Virus record (IMG/VR): IMGVR_UViG_3300025137_000245
Span: 1 to 26,198 of that record
Length of the DNA stretch: 26,198 nucleotides
From: a virus
Direction: 5' to 3' (one strand)
Below are positions 1 through 6,730 of the stretch, one piece after another. Positions within the stretch are counted from its first letter, which is position 1; each line of letters begins with the position of its first letter. The notes beneath the pieces are model-generated. The model was not told the DNA's origin. It did not search any database and saw nothing but the letters and a program-made list of their open reading frames with translations. The translations under genes were made by a program, and so were the position numbers.

Positions 1-99
1 AATGCAGGGAGGAGTACACATCGCTCTATCTACACCGTAGAAAATTACAGCAATAAATATAGCTATTCCCAACCCTATCCATATCCATTTGTTTTTCAT
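1..99 (-). CDS. Small single-pass membrane protein, 3' end cut by window edge
   Basis: An open frame begins at the ATG at 99-97 and runs off the left edge after 33 codons with no stop. The first residues are MKNKW, followed by a hydrophobic stretch of about 18 residues (roughly 5-23, IWIGLGIAIFIAVIFYGV) that looks like one membrane-spanning helix, then a short segment with two cysteines. It begins just after the stop of the upstream gene (TAATATG junction), so it is probably translated by coupling; no strong ribosome site is seen. It could be a small holin-like or virion membrane peptide, but nothing fixes a function. Confidence 0.5.
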   Translation of the reverse strand, partial: MKNKWIWIGLGIAIFIAVIFYGVDRAMCTPPCI

Positions 100-100
100 A

Positions 101-322
101 TTATTTTTTCTTTTTGTTAACTGCTCCACCGTAACGCATCTTTTTTCTTTTGTTAACTGCTCCACCAGAACGCAGTTTTTGTGTTTTTTGTTTAATTTTA
201 GCAAAAGCATCTAAAGCAGGAGCTCCGTCAGATCCTTTTTTACGCATTTTTTCTCCAGAACCTGCTGCGATTCTGGCTTTCTTTGCCGCAATGTTAGCGT
301 ATAAGCCTTTAGGTTTACTCAT
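101..322 (-). CDS. Small Lys/Arg-rich phage protein
   Basis: 73 residues, strongly basic. The N-terminal half (SKPKGLYANIAAKKARIAAG, then EKMRKKG and GAPALDAF) resembles a short family I recall as common in marine phage genomes near portal and capsid genes; its function is unknown to me. The C-terminal part contains a duplicated segment, GGAVNKRKK and GGAVNKKKK, each preceded by Arg and Ser/Tyr. The start ATG at 322 overlaps the stop of the upstream gene as ATGA, so translation is coupled. A nucleic-acid-binding or virion-internal role is plausible from the charge but is inference only. Confidence 0.75.
   Translation of the reverse strand: MSKPKGLYANIAAKKARIAAGSGEKMRKKGSDGAPALDAFAKIKQKTQKLRSGGAVNKRKKMRYGGAVNKKKK
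112..166. repeat. 36-bp-spaced direct repeat inside the basic protein gene
   Basis: The 19-base sequence TTTTGTTAACTGCTCCACC is present at 112-130 and again at 148-166. The spacing is exactly 36 bases (12 codons), so the duplication keeps frame and produces the repeated GGAVNK peptide at the C-terminus of the encoded protein. It looks like a recent in-frame tandem duplication. Confidence 0.85.
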
Positions 323-654
323 GATATTGTAAAACTTCCACCTTTAACCATTGCGCCCATGCCACGACATGTCATTCTACCGTTGCCTTTGCCTTTGCCC
401 TGTTTAGCAGATTCAGTTGCAACATCACCACCATGCATCATTTTAACACGGTCGTCTTCAACATAACCTCCGCCCTTCATGCCTTGTACGCCACGGCCTT
501 TAAGTATGTCTTTTCTAGTGACTTTACCATCGCCAGTTAAATCAGGGAATCCTGTTGTGACTTCACCACCACCGCGCATTTTTAATTTAGCTTCTTTAGC
601 TGCTGTTTTCCCTTTTTTTGTATAGGGATATTTTTTCCCGTTAACCATTGGCAT
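319..654 (-). CDS. Gly/Lys-rich phage protein with an EF-hand/dockerin-like loop
   Basis: 111 residues. It starts MPMVNGKKYPYTKKGK, a pattern typical of small basic proteins in marine viral sequences. Around residues 38-49 lies DLTGDGKVTRKD, which fits the 12-residue calcium-binding EF-hand/dockerin loop (acidic or polar residues at positions 1, 3, 5 and 12, Gly at 6, a hydrophobic at 8). Glycine-rich blocks KMRGGG, MKGGG, MMHGGD and MVKGGS are spaced along the rest. The ribosome site AAGGAG precedes the ATG at 654. It sits between the portal-side gene and the basic 73-residue gene, so a minor virion component is likely. Calcium binding is inferred from the loop alone. Confidence 0.75.
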   Translation of the reverse strand: MPMVNGKKYPYTKKGKTAAKEAKLKMRGGGEVTTGFPDLTGDGKVTRKDILKGRGVQGMKGGGYVEDDRVKMMHGGDVATESAKQGKGKGNGRMTCRGMGAMVKGGSFTIS

Positions 655-668
655 TTGTTTTCTCCTTT

Positions 669-1115
669 TTATTTTTCATATTTGTATTGAAATCCTACTG
701 AACCTTTTAAAGGGTTAAGCAGATTTAAATCCCCACCCCCTAAAGGAATATTAAAATTGCTCGTTATCCCTGAGAAAGGACTTTTTTCCTGCATATTTAA
801 ATTTTGATTTTCTGGCATTATACTTATACTTTGATCTGGTGGTGTAATACCATATGTATTGTACACATCAGGGGGCATAACATTATCAAAATAATTAGTG
901 CGAGCTTTATTTCCGCCAAACAAAACCCCTACAATTCCTAAGTTTTTATTATTTTGTTGGTCTGCGAGTTGATTATTTATGCTCATCATTAGTGGGCTAT
1001 TTATTGCAGGTTCATCACCTCCAGGAGCTACACCACTAGGACTACCCATTGTATCTCCGCCCTGATAACCTTGCCCCATAGCTTGAGCTTGTCCTGGACT
1101 CATTCCTAATGCCAT
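669..1115 (-). CDS. Hypothetical protein downstream of portal
   Basis: 148 residues with no motif I recognise. The N-terminus is rich in Gly, Gln, Met and Pro and looks disordered, the middle is Asn/Gln-rich, and the end (GSVGFQYKYEK) has the alternating aromatic pattern of a terminal beta strand. A clear ribosome site, AGAGGAG, stands before the ATG at 1115, and the gap to the portal stop is 11 bases. The position directly after the portal gene suggests a virion or assembly protein, but this is positional inference. Confidence 0.65.
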   Translation of the reverse strand: MALGMSPGQAQAMGQGYQGGDTMGSPSGVAPGGDEPAINSPLMMSINNQLADQQNNKNLGIVGVLFGGNKARTNYFDNVMPPDVYNTYGITPPDQSISIMPENQNLNMQEKSPFSGITSNFNIPLGGGDLNLLNPLKGSVGFQYKYEK

Positions 1116-1126
1116 ACTAAACTCCT

Positions 1127-3505
1127 CTATCTTTGTCCGTTTTGTTTTTGCATTGCGATATTAGCCCTCATAATTGCTATCTCTTCTGTCGTATCATTTC
1201 TTTCCCTAGCTATCTCTGCATTCTCTTGTTGTTTTTGTGCATCTAATGATAACTTCTGTTGATCGTATTGTGTATCAGCTTGCACTTGTTGGCCTTTTAA
1301 AGCAACCTCTTGGCGTTTTATTTCAACTAAAGGATCAGTTTCTTCTGGAACAGGGTTTTGTTGTTGGTACTCTGCAATTACTTGTGCCTGTATTTGTGCA
1401 ATCATTTTATCATGCTCTTCAGGTGGTTGTTGTTGCGATTGTGGGTTTTGTGCCATTTGTTGATCGTGTATAACTTGTGCCTTCATACCTAAATGCTCGT
1501 AGATATGTTTTTCTAACGTCATTAAAACTGGGGGTTGCATTTGTGCAACTCTACTATTCATATACGCAGAATGCACTGCAATATGGCTATCGTGGTCTTG
1601 TTCAGGGTATGCTTGCAATTTAGTTTGACCCCCTGCCGCTGCACTTGACATTTGGTTCTCAGTCGCAGGGTCAGTGGGCTTTGGTAACTCTTCTGGTTTT
1701 AATAATTGTTCGATATTATGGACACCTAAAGCTTCGTACATTCTGCGGTAAGCTTCGTAAGTATTATGGAGCTCTGGTGCTGCTTGTGCTAATTTTAATT
1801 GCTCTTGTGCTAAAACAACCCTTTGCGACATACTAAAAATATTAGGATCACTAACAGGCAGTACATCTACACGGTTATCAAAGTCTTGAATTTTTATCTG
1901 GGCATCAGCACCAACTTCATATGGGTAAGGAACAGGATCTTCTGCAAATAGCCTAGCAAGCATTTTTAATTCTTGTTTCATACTTGCGTGTAGACGTTTA
2001 TGCACCGCACTAATTATTCTTGCCCCACGTTCTAATAACGCGATTGTTGTGCCAACTGGCATTTCTTGGTTGCCATCAGCTACACCTATATCAGTATTGC
2101 CAATAAACTTCTGGGCAGATTCTATAACAAAGCCCATTAATTGAAATAACGTATTAGAAGGTTCTTTATACGGTAAAGGCATTAAAGATGCTTTTAGATC
2201 TCCTCCTGGAACATCTACATCTCTAAACTCTCCTGGTTGTATAGGATTTTGATCATCAGCAATACGCATACCTCTAGCTTTAAAACCTGCTGGCATATTG
2301 CTGAGAGTGCCTGAATCTATTAACTGGCGTAAGTTAGCTGTAGCTGTGCGAGATAAATTGCCTAATAAATGTATTAAACCAAACCCATAAAACCCTAATC
2401 CTGGAGTAAATTTGTATTGTACAAAATGTGGGATCTTAGATTTTAATACATCATCAGGAGAATAATTTCTACGAACACTTAATACTTCACCACTATCTAC
2501 AGCAACAGTTACAATGTATGGCAGCTTAATACCTGTCTCATTATTTTCTGCATCTACATCAGTGTACTCAGGAATGTCCAAGTAACAATGGCACTCATAT
2601 AAAGTTATCTCACTATCTTCAGAACTACCTGTAGGAGATCTTCCTTCTAATTTATTATAAGTTTCTTGAACTTCATCAGGACTATTTTCAGATTCTTCAG
2701 AAATTTCTATATCACGGTAAAAACCCATAACCTGTTGTTTGCGAAGTTCATTAGAAGACATACGCAATACATGGGTAATACGCTCTGCTGATTTTAAATC
2801 TGTAGCTGTGTAAGGAGCAATAACATCTTCAGCAGGAATAAATTTGCTAACAGGGCGACCCAATGTATCATCGCGGTAAACTTTTTTAAACGAACTACCT
2901 GCTAACCCTAAGTAGTATAACATCTGGTCGAACTCTGGCTCGTACTCCTCCATCTGGTACATTATTTGATAATTCATATAATCTTGTACGCGTGAAGCTT
3001 GTTGCTCTATTTCTAAACTAGGTGTGCCTACTATAGTAGCCCTAACAGGACCACTAGAAGGTAACATTTCTTTATACGCCTGTGCTTGAAATTGTGTTAC
3101 AGCTTCATTTAATATTGGGTGGATAACACCAGTTGCACCATTAAAAGGTTCTGTACGAGATTCATACTTCAAACCAAGTAAATCTAACCCTTTAATATAA
3201 GTATCTGCCCAATCTTCACGGCTAGATTTATCATCTTCAACACTACCTACAATGTAAGAAGAGATATCTTCTAAAGAAGACTGCTCCATAAAATCTGCTA
3301 AATTGTCGAAAAAGTTCTCAGGCTCCTCACCCATAGGGGCATCTTCACCGAAAGTTACTTCAACACTTTCATCATCAGCTTCTTCTACTATAACATTTAA
3401 AAAATCATCTTCTTGTTGCAGTAAATTATCTTCTTCAAAACTTAATCCACTAGCAGGGTTTAATAAAGAACGATCAACATTGCTCGGACGGTCATTTATA
3501 GCCAT
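1127..3505 (-). CDS. Portal protein (P22-like, head-to-tail connector)
   Basis: 792 residues, the length and layout of the large P22-like portal family of podoviruses. The portal forms the dodecameric ring at the capsid vertex through which DNA is packaged and ejected. The acidic N-terminal 90 residues are followed by the portal core (for example EPFNGATGVIHPILNEAVTQ, DQMLYYLGLAGSSFKKVYRD, FIPAEDVIAPY, FTPGLGFYGFGLIHLLGNLS). The last 100 residues are Gln/Glu-rich and helical, as expected for the C-terminal barrel of P22-like portals. Its ATG shares one base with the stop of the large terminase gene (TAATG), so the two are translationally coupled. Portal identity rests on these features plus position next to terL; the structural subclass is less certain. 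Confidence 0.88.
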   Translation of the reverse strand: MAINDRPSNVDRSLLNPASGLSFEEDNLLQQEDDFLNVIVEEADDESVEVTFGEDAPMGEEPENFFDNLADFMEQSSLEDISSYIVGSVEDDKSSREDWADTYIKGLDLLGLKYESRTEPFNGATGVIHPILNEAVTQFQAQAYKEMLPSSGPVRATIVGTPSLEIEQQASRVQDYMNYQIMYQMEEYEPEFDQMLYYLGLAGSSFKKVYRDDTLGRPVSKFIPAEDVIAPYTATDLKSAERITHVLRMSSNELRKQQVMGFYRDIEISEESENSPDEVQETYNKLEGRSPTGSSEDSEITLYECHCYLDIPEYTDVDAENNETGIKLPYIVTVAVDSGEVLSVRRNYSPDDVLKSKIPHFVQYKFTPGLGFYGFGLIHLLGNLSRTATANLRQLIDSGTLSNMPAGFKARGMRIADDQNPIQPGEFRDVDVPGGDLKASLMPLPYKEPSNTLFQLMGFVIESAQKFIGNTDIGVADGNQEMPVGTTIALLERGARIISAVHKRLHASMKQELKMLARLFAEDPVPYPYEVGADAQIKIQDFDNRVDVLPVSDPNIFSMSQRVVLAQEQLKLAQAAPELHNTYEAYRRMYEALGVHNIEQLLKPEELPKPTDPATENQMSSAAAGGQTKLQAYPEQDHDSHIAVHSAYMNSRVAQMQPPVLMTLEKHIYEHLGMKAQVIHDQQMAQNPQSQQQPPEEHDKMIAQIQAQVIAEYQQQNPVPEETDPLVEIKRQEVALKGQQVQADTQYDQQKLSLDAQKQQENAEIARERNDTTEEIAIMRANIAMQKQNGQR

Positions 3506-5010
3506 TAGTAATATATCCTTTGTACAGGGGCAGATTCAACATCTTCATAATCTTCAGGGTGTTGAATGAATCCACCTTCTCTAAATCTCCTTAACGCTTG
3601 AGTCACCGTATCTACGTAATCGTCATGTTCCCCTGCTGGAAACGCGGCACACTCTTCAATAACTTCTTCAGCCCATCGGGTATCTGGTGACCACACCATA
3701 CCACTTTCGAAGATAGGAGCAATCGAATTTACTCTTGTGAATTTATCGTTCCCCCTACTAGGGCTATAATTTACCACAGGAATGCCCATTGTCCTTAATT
3801 CTTGGGTTAAAGGCATACCAGAAGCTTTTGCTTCAATTATCACACATTCAGGATCCCAATACTTATATTCTTCTAATGCCCTGCGTCTAAGGTCGGGGAA
3901 GTCCCACCTACCGCGTTTTGCATCCATTAAAATAACATTAGCCGTTTTACCTTCATCAGGGTAAAAAACCCCCCATGTAGTTATAGCACTAAAATCAGCA
4001 TTAGTCTGTTTGCTAAATGCCGTATCATAAGATTGCATAATATATTCTATAGGGGGTAAATCATCTTTCTCCCAAACCTGCCACCAATCGCGTTTTATAA
4101 TAGCACTTTGCTCGCTCGTAGGGTTTTGTTGCCATTGGGCTTCCCATTTGCCCACAGATAAACTACCTTTAACGGCTAATAAATCATCTTTAGACCAATA
4201 CTCAGGCCATAAAGGATTATTTGTTTCTGGCATTAAAGCAGGGAATTCTACTACTTCCCACTTATCGGCAAGTATATCGCGCCCCTGTTGCCGCAAAAGT
4301 TTACCTGTTAAATCGTTCTCTGCCCAACGCGTCATAATAATAACGATACTACCTCCTGGTTGTAACCGCTGCCGTGGACCAGAAGTATACCACTCATAAG
4401 CGTGTTCTAAAGCAGTAGGACTTAATGCATCTTGTTCACTATGCGGATCGTCAATTATTAATAAATCTGCACCACGACCCGTCACCGCTCCGCCAACACC
4501 TGCCGCAAAATACTCACCACCTTTATCCGTCTCCCAACGGCCTGCCGCTTGGCTGTCAGCACGTAATTGGACATCTTGGAAAACTTTTGTGTAATCTCGC
4601 GAATTCATCAAGTTTCTTACCTTACGTCCAAACCTAAAAGCTAACTCAGCAGTATGCGTAGTCTGCATTATCTTTAAACGTGGGTTTCTGCCCATCAACC
4701 AACTAGGCAATAAATAACTGCCAAACTCACTCTTAGTATGTCTCGGGGGCATATTAACAATTAATCGTTTTAACTCGCCCTTCGCCAATCGGTTAAACTT
4801 CTCCGCCATAATTCCATGGTGGCGTCCATTAATAAACTCAGGCCAAACCGTCTTAGTATACGTCATGAAATCTTCTTTAGCCTTCGCACTCTGCACAAGC
4901 GTAGAAGCTCTATCTAATAAAGTAGCATACTTTTTTAATTGGTCTTCAGGTACTAACTCTACATCCATTAAAAGTAACCCACCATCAAAATCGATATATT
5001 CTCTATACAT
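3505..5010 (-). CDS. terL: Terminase large subunit (packaging ATPase/nuclease)
   Basis: 501 residues; the motor that cuts and translocates phage DNA into the prohead. The ATPase domain shows a Walker A-like MPPRHTKSE (about 87-95), ITGRGAD before the Walker B LLIIDDP (183-189, acidic pair D187/D188), and the coupling segment IIMTRWAENDLTG (224-236). The RNase H-like nuclease domain has SYDTAFS (D329), VIIEAKASG (E393) and EHDDYVDTV (D463/D464), the expected acidic triad. The start is uncertain: the ATG at 5010 has no ribosome site, while an ATG at 4968 (MDVELVPEDQL) has a weak GGTGG upstream and gives a more family-like N-terminus. It is coupled to the portal gene. Confidence 0.95.
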   Translation of the reverse strand: MYREYIDFDGGLLLMDVELVPEDQLKKYATLLDRASTLVQSAKAKEDFMTYTKTVWPEFINGRHHGIMAEKFNRLAKGELKRLIVNMPPRHTKSEFGSYLLPSWLMGRNPRLKIMQTTHTAELAFRFGRKVRNLMNSRDYTKVFQDVQLRADSQAAGRWETDKGGEYFAAGVGGAVTGRGADLLIIDDPHSEQDALSPTALEHAYEWYTSGPRQRLQPGGSIVIIMTRWAENDLTGKLLRQQGRDILADKWEVVEFPALMPETNNPLWPEYWSKDDLLAVKGSLSVGKWEAQWQQNPTSEQSAIIKRDWWQVWEKDDLPPIEYIMQSYDTAFSKQTNADFSAITTWGVFYPDEGKTANVILMDAKRGRWDFPDLRRRALEEYKYWDPECVIIEAKASGMPLTQELRTMGIPVVNYSPSRGNDKFTRVNSIAPIFESGMVWSPDTRWAEEVIEECAAFPAGEHDDYVDTVTQALRRFREGGFIQHPEDYEDVESAPVQRIYY

Positions 5011-5045
5011 CGAAAAATTTCACAGGGCAATGAACCTATTATCAA

Positions 5046-5123
5046 TACACACAATAAGGGGGTAAGTGTGTCAAAGTCGGTTTTTTTGGTAATATTTATT
5101 TGGTACTCGATAAACTGTGTCAA
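5046..5123 (-). promoter_or_regulatory. Duplicated TTTGACACA element upstream of terL
   Basis: On the minus strand TTTGACACA occurs twice, ending at 5124 and 5075, 49 bases apart. Each contains a perfect -35 hexamer TTGACA (5123-5118 and 5074-5069). Downstream of the first, at 16-19 bases, lies AT-rich AATAAATA, a poor -10. Downstream of the second there is TGTGTA at 17 bases and then GATAATAGG. One or both may be promoters for terL and portal, or an operator pair. The start site cannot be fixed by eye. Confidence 0.4.
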
Positions 5124-5134
5124 ACTTGGTTACG

Positions 5135-5226
5135 CCTGACGCCCTAACCAGACTTCTTCGTCAGGGGGGGTTTGGGGGGAGGGGGGGCTGTTTGGTGGGT
5201 AGGTTGGCGGCTGTAAACCGCCAACC
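5135..5226. other. Intergenic hairpins and poly-G tract between orphan gene and terL
   Basis: The 223-base gap 5011-5233 holds no gene. Two inverted repeats are visible: CCTGACG/CGTCAGG (5135-5141 with 5159-5165) and a perfect 9-bp stem GGTTGGCGG/CCGCCAACC with a 7-base loop (5202-5226). The second stands 8 bases beyond the stop of the orphan gene, so it may be its transcript end, but no T tract follows on the minus strand. Between them lies a run of three G blocks of 8, 6 and 7 (5164-5187) on the plus strand. Confidence 0.5.
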
Positions 5227-5233
5227 CTGTAAC

Positions 5234-5647
5234 CTATTTGGTAGGCTGTGGGCTGACCACTAGCTGAGCGAATGCTGTACCCCATGTGCTAGAGCTAGGG
5301 CTGTAGCCGCCATTTAAATAAGCCATTAAGCATACTGGATTTTTGCGGCTGTGGCCTAGTTTAGTACCTGCTCCTAATACCGCGCCAACAGTGTGACCGT
5401 TGGCGTGGCCGTTATGCACCCAACCTTGAACTGTTTGGCGAACGCCACCTGCTTTGCCATTGTTACCAAATGGTACACCCTTGGCAGCATTGGGTAGTAA
5501 AACAATTTGTACATTGTTTGCCTGACCTGCTGCATGGGTATTTATAAACGCCCAAATTGCCGCGCCATTTACTTGACCTGCTGGTGTTGCCATGACAACA
5601 CTTTTAGGTGTTGCTGTTGCGTTTTTGTTTTTTAGTGCTTTTGCCAT
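5234..5647 (-). CDS. Orphan protein, paralogue A of a two-member family
   Basis: 137 residues. The first about 25 residues are Lys/Ala/Thr-rich, and the rest aligns end to end with the product of 6731-7165. Shared blocks include an AF.N.HA.G..NV segment (about 33-47), VPFG..GK..GVR.T.Q.W (about 59-77), LGHS...P.C (about 97-106) and GGY.PSS.TW...F..LVV (about 113-132). I recognise no known domain. The ribosome site AAAGGGG precedes the ATG at 5647. It has its own promoter-like leader and a hairpin after the stop, so it seems to be a monocistronic unit between terS and terL. Abundant expression and a DNA- or virion-associated role are guesses from the basic tail and private promoter. Confidence 0.8.
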   Translation of the reverse strand: MAKALKNKNATATPKSVVMATPAGQVNGAAIWAFINTHAAGQANNVQIVLLPNAAKGVPFGNNGKAGGVRQTVQGWVHNGHANGHTVGAVLGAGTKLGHSRKNPVCLMAYLNGGYSPSSSTWGTAFAQLVVSPQPTK

Positions 5648-5714
5648 TTTGTTACCCCTTTACTGGTTTTTGGCTACCGACCTTTGTGGTTGGTATAACA
5701 CTCTTATATACTAG

Positions 5715-5744
5715 TATATATTTAACCGCAACCCCTTTTGACAA
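5715..5744 (-). promoter_or_regulatory. Sigma70-like promoter of paralogue A
   Basis: On the minus strand TTGTCA (5744-5739) is followed after 17-18 bases by ATATAT/TATATA, which lies in a perfect 16-base palindrome TATATACTAGTATATA (5705-5720). It stands about 70 bases before the start codon at 5647. Just upstream, TCGTCAAAAAT occurs twice exactly 25 bases apart (5757-5767 and 5782-5792 on the complementary strand), a likely operator pair sharing its core with the -35 region. Confidence 0.5.
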
Positions 5745-5868
5745 TTATTTTTAATTATTTTTGACGAGGGGTGCTGACCCGATTTTTGACGATATGCGAT
5801 GATATATAGTATATAGATGCGCGTATAGATGTCTCATGATAGAGAAAAAAGGAGACAGACGTTGTAAT

Positions 5869-5903
5869 CTCAGGCAGCTATTGTAATCTAATAGCTGCTT
5901 GAG
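5869..5903. terminator. Strong hairpin after the small membrane peptides
   Basis: CTCAGGCAGCTATT (5869-5882) pairs with AATAGCTGCTTGAG (5890-5903): a 14-bp stem with one G-T pair and a 7-base loop that is itself the motif GTAATCT. It lies 1 base beyond the stop of the 22-residue gene. The minus-strand T run (TTTTTT, about 5845-5850) comes 18 bases after the stem, so it is not a textbook intrinsic terminator; it may be a transcript end or a processing site. Confidence 0.5.
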
Positions 5904-5904
5904 G

Positions 5905-5973
5905 TTAGTATAATAAGTGAATAAGTGTGACCATAGCGACTATGACCACACATACTAGAATTAGTAGGAACAT
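5905..5973 (-). CDS. 22-residue hydrophobic mini-protein
   Basis: This very short frame starts at the ATG 5973-5971, whose first base is the last base of the upstream stop (TAATG). It encodes 22 residues, almost all hydrophobic (begins MFLLILVCVVIVAMV, ends HLLY), which is one membrane helix and little else. A strong hairpin follows the stop directly. The stop-start junction matches that of other genes here (3505, 6297, 22523), which supports real translation. Two consecutive membrane mini-proteins could be lysis-related, but no family is recognised. Confidence 0.5.
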   Translation of the reverse strand: MFLLILVCVVIVAMVTLIHLLY

Positions 5974-6077
5974 TAACCACCCCATAGCAGAGGGATAAAT
6001 AAGACTGCTATACAGATTACGGCTATACTAATGACTGCGATAAGCTGTTGTGTCCAGAACCAAATTTTACCTAACAT
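5973..6077 (-). CDS. 34-residue single-pass membrane protein
   Basis: I place the start at the ATG 6077-6075 (MLGKIWFWTQQL), which follows the upstream stop as TGATATG and has GAGAG five bases before it. A longer frame back to 6170 would overlap the upstream gene heavily and has no ribosome site. The protein is a short amphipathic start followed by a hydrophobic helix of about 20 residues (IAVISIAVICIAVLFIPLL) ending WGG. It is coupled to the 22-residue hydrophobic peptide downstream. It may be a small holin-like or membrane-modifying peptide; the function is unknown. Confidence 0.6.
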   Translation of the reverse strand: MLGKIWFWTQQLIAVISIAVICIAVLFIPLLWGG

Positions 6078-6078
6078 A

Positions 6079-6297
6079 TCAGCTCTCATACTTTGGGTGA
6101 GCTTCAATGCGCTGTAGCTCTGCACTATCTGGCAAAGCTTCAAGGTGTGCGTCAGTGCCATAATAGTCACGTTCTAACTCACGTTCACGCAGTGCGTCCC
6201 ATACAGGCTCATAGCTGTGTAAGTTTTGTTGCACCTCGGGAAGGTCATGATCCCAACCTTCTATGATGTTGTTGATCAGTTCGCTTATGCTTTTCAT
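6079..6297 (-). CDS. Small acidic hypothetical protein
   Basis: 72 residues, rich in Glu and Asp and predicted mostly helical (SISELINNIIEGWDHDLP, WDALRERELERDYYG). No known domain is recognised. The start ATG at 6297 shares its first base with the stop of the upstream 58-residue gene (TAATG), and the stop is followed immediately by the start of the 34-residue membrane protein. The four genes 6473 to 5905 form one compact coupled mini-operon. Confidence 0.65.
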   Translation of the reverse strand: MKSISELINNIIEGWDHDLPEVQQNLHSYEPVWDALRERELERDYYGTDAHLEALPDSAELQRIEAHPKYES

Positions 6298-6473
6298 TAG
6301 TTCATCCCTTCGTGGTAGTTAATTTTTATCGTAAAAGAAGAATGTGGGGAATCTTCGTTTAATGCCTCCATTTTTCTAATTGTTTTTTCAGCGTCCCAAT
6401 GCACTTGAAAAATTCTACCTGTTTCTACCTCTACTATGCAGAAGATATCAGGTTCGCTAGGGTTATCTTTCAT
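6297..6473 (-). CDS. 58-residue hypothetical protein
   Basis: This gene opens the mini-operon 6473-5905. The start ATG (6473-6471) is preceded by AAAGGA with 7-base spacing, and the stop TAA overlaps the next ATG as TAATG, which is good evidence that it is translated. The product begins MKDNPSEPDIFCIVEVETGR and ends FTIKINYHEGMN. It looks like a small beta-rich domain (alternating IFCIVEVE, RIFQVHWD, SFTIKINY) with one helix. No family is recognised. Confidence 0.7.
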   Translation of the reverse strand: MKDNPSEPDIFCIVEVETGRIFQVHWDAEKTIRKMEALNEDSPHSSFTIKINYHEGMN

Positions 6474-6576
6474 TATATAGTCCTTTACTACTAATTAATT
6501 TGTGCCACCACACTACTATATATGCCTTTGTACGGACAACACTCGTAGATAAAAAAAGAGAAAAAAAGAACCGACC

Positions 6577-6679
6577 GTCATCAAATATCTTCTATATATG
6601 TCTATATATATAGACAGGTCGTGTCATCAAATATCCTCAAGGGAGAGTCGTCGTAATCTGTCGCCAGATATCGTAATCT
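6577..6679. repeat. Direct repeats flanking a perfect palindrome, plus two TCGTAATCT copies
   Basis: GTCATCAAATATCTTC (6577-6592) and GTCATCAAATATCCTC (6623-6638) are direct repeats 46 bases apart, with one mismatch in 16. Between them is the perfect 18-base palindrome TGTCTATATATATAGACA (6599-6616). They are followed by TCGTAATCT at 6651-6659 and 6671-6679, the second within an inverted repeat CCAGAT/ATCTGG. This sits between the terminator of paralogue B and the mini-operon starting at 6473, so it is probably the control region of that operon. No clear -35/-10 pair was found. Confidence 0.7.
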
Positions 6680-6684
6680 GGTAC

Positions 6685-6712
6685 AAAAAAAGGGACGCAG
6701 TAAATGCGTCCC
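6685..6712 (-). terminator. Intrinsic terminator of paralogue B
   Basis: On the minus strand the perfect 8-bp stem GGGACGCA/TGCGTCCC (6712-6692) with a 5-base loop is followed at once by seven T (6691-6685). It lies 19 bases after the stop of the gene at 6731-7165 and is a textbook rho-independent terminator. With the promoter at 7219-7247 it makes paralogue B a single-gene transcript. Confidence 0.93.
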
Positions 6713-6730
6713 TCAAAGTTGTTCTGGATA

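Noticed and set aside
5774-5860. A 28-codon minus-strand frame (begins MRHLYAHLYTIYHR) in the gap upstream of paralogue A
   Set aside because: No ribosome site before its ATG, it overlaps the TCGTCAAAAAT repeats and promoter region, and it is not coupled to any gene.
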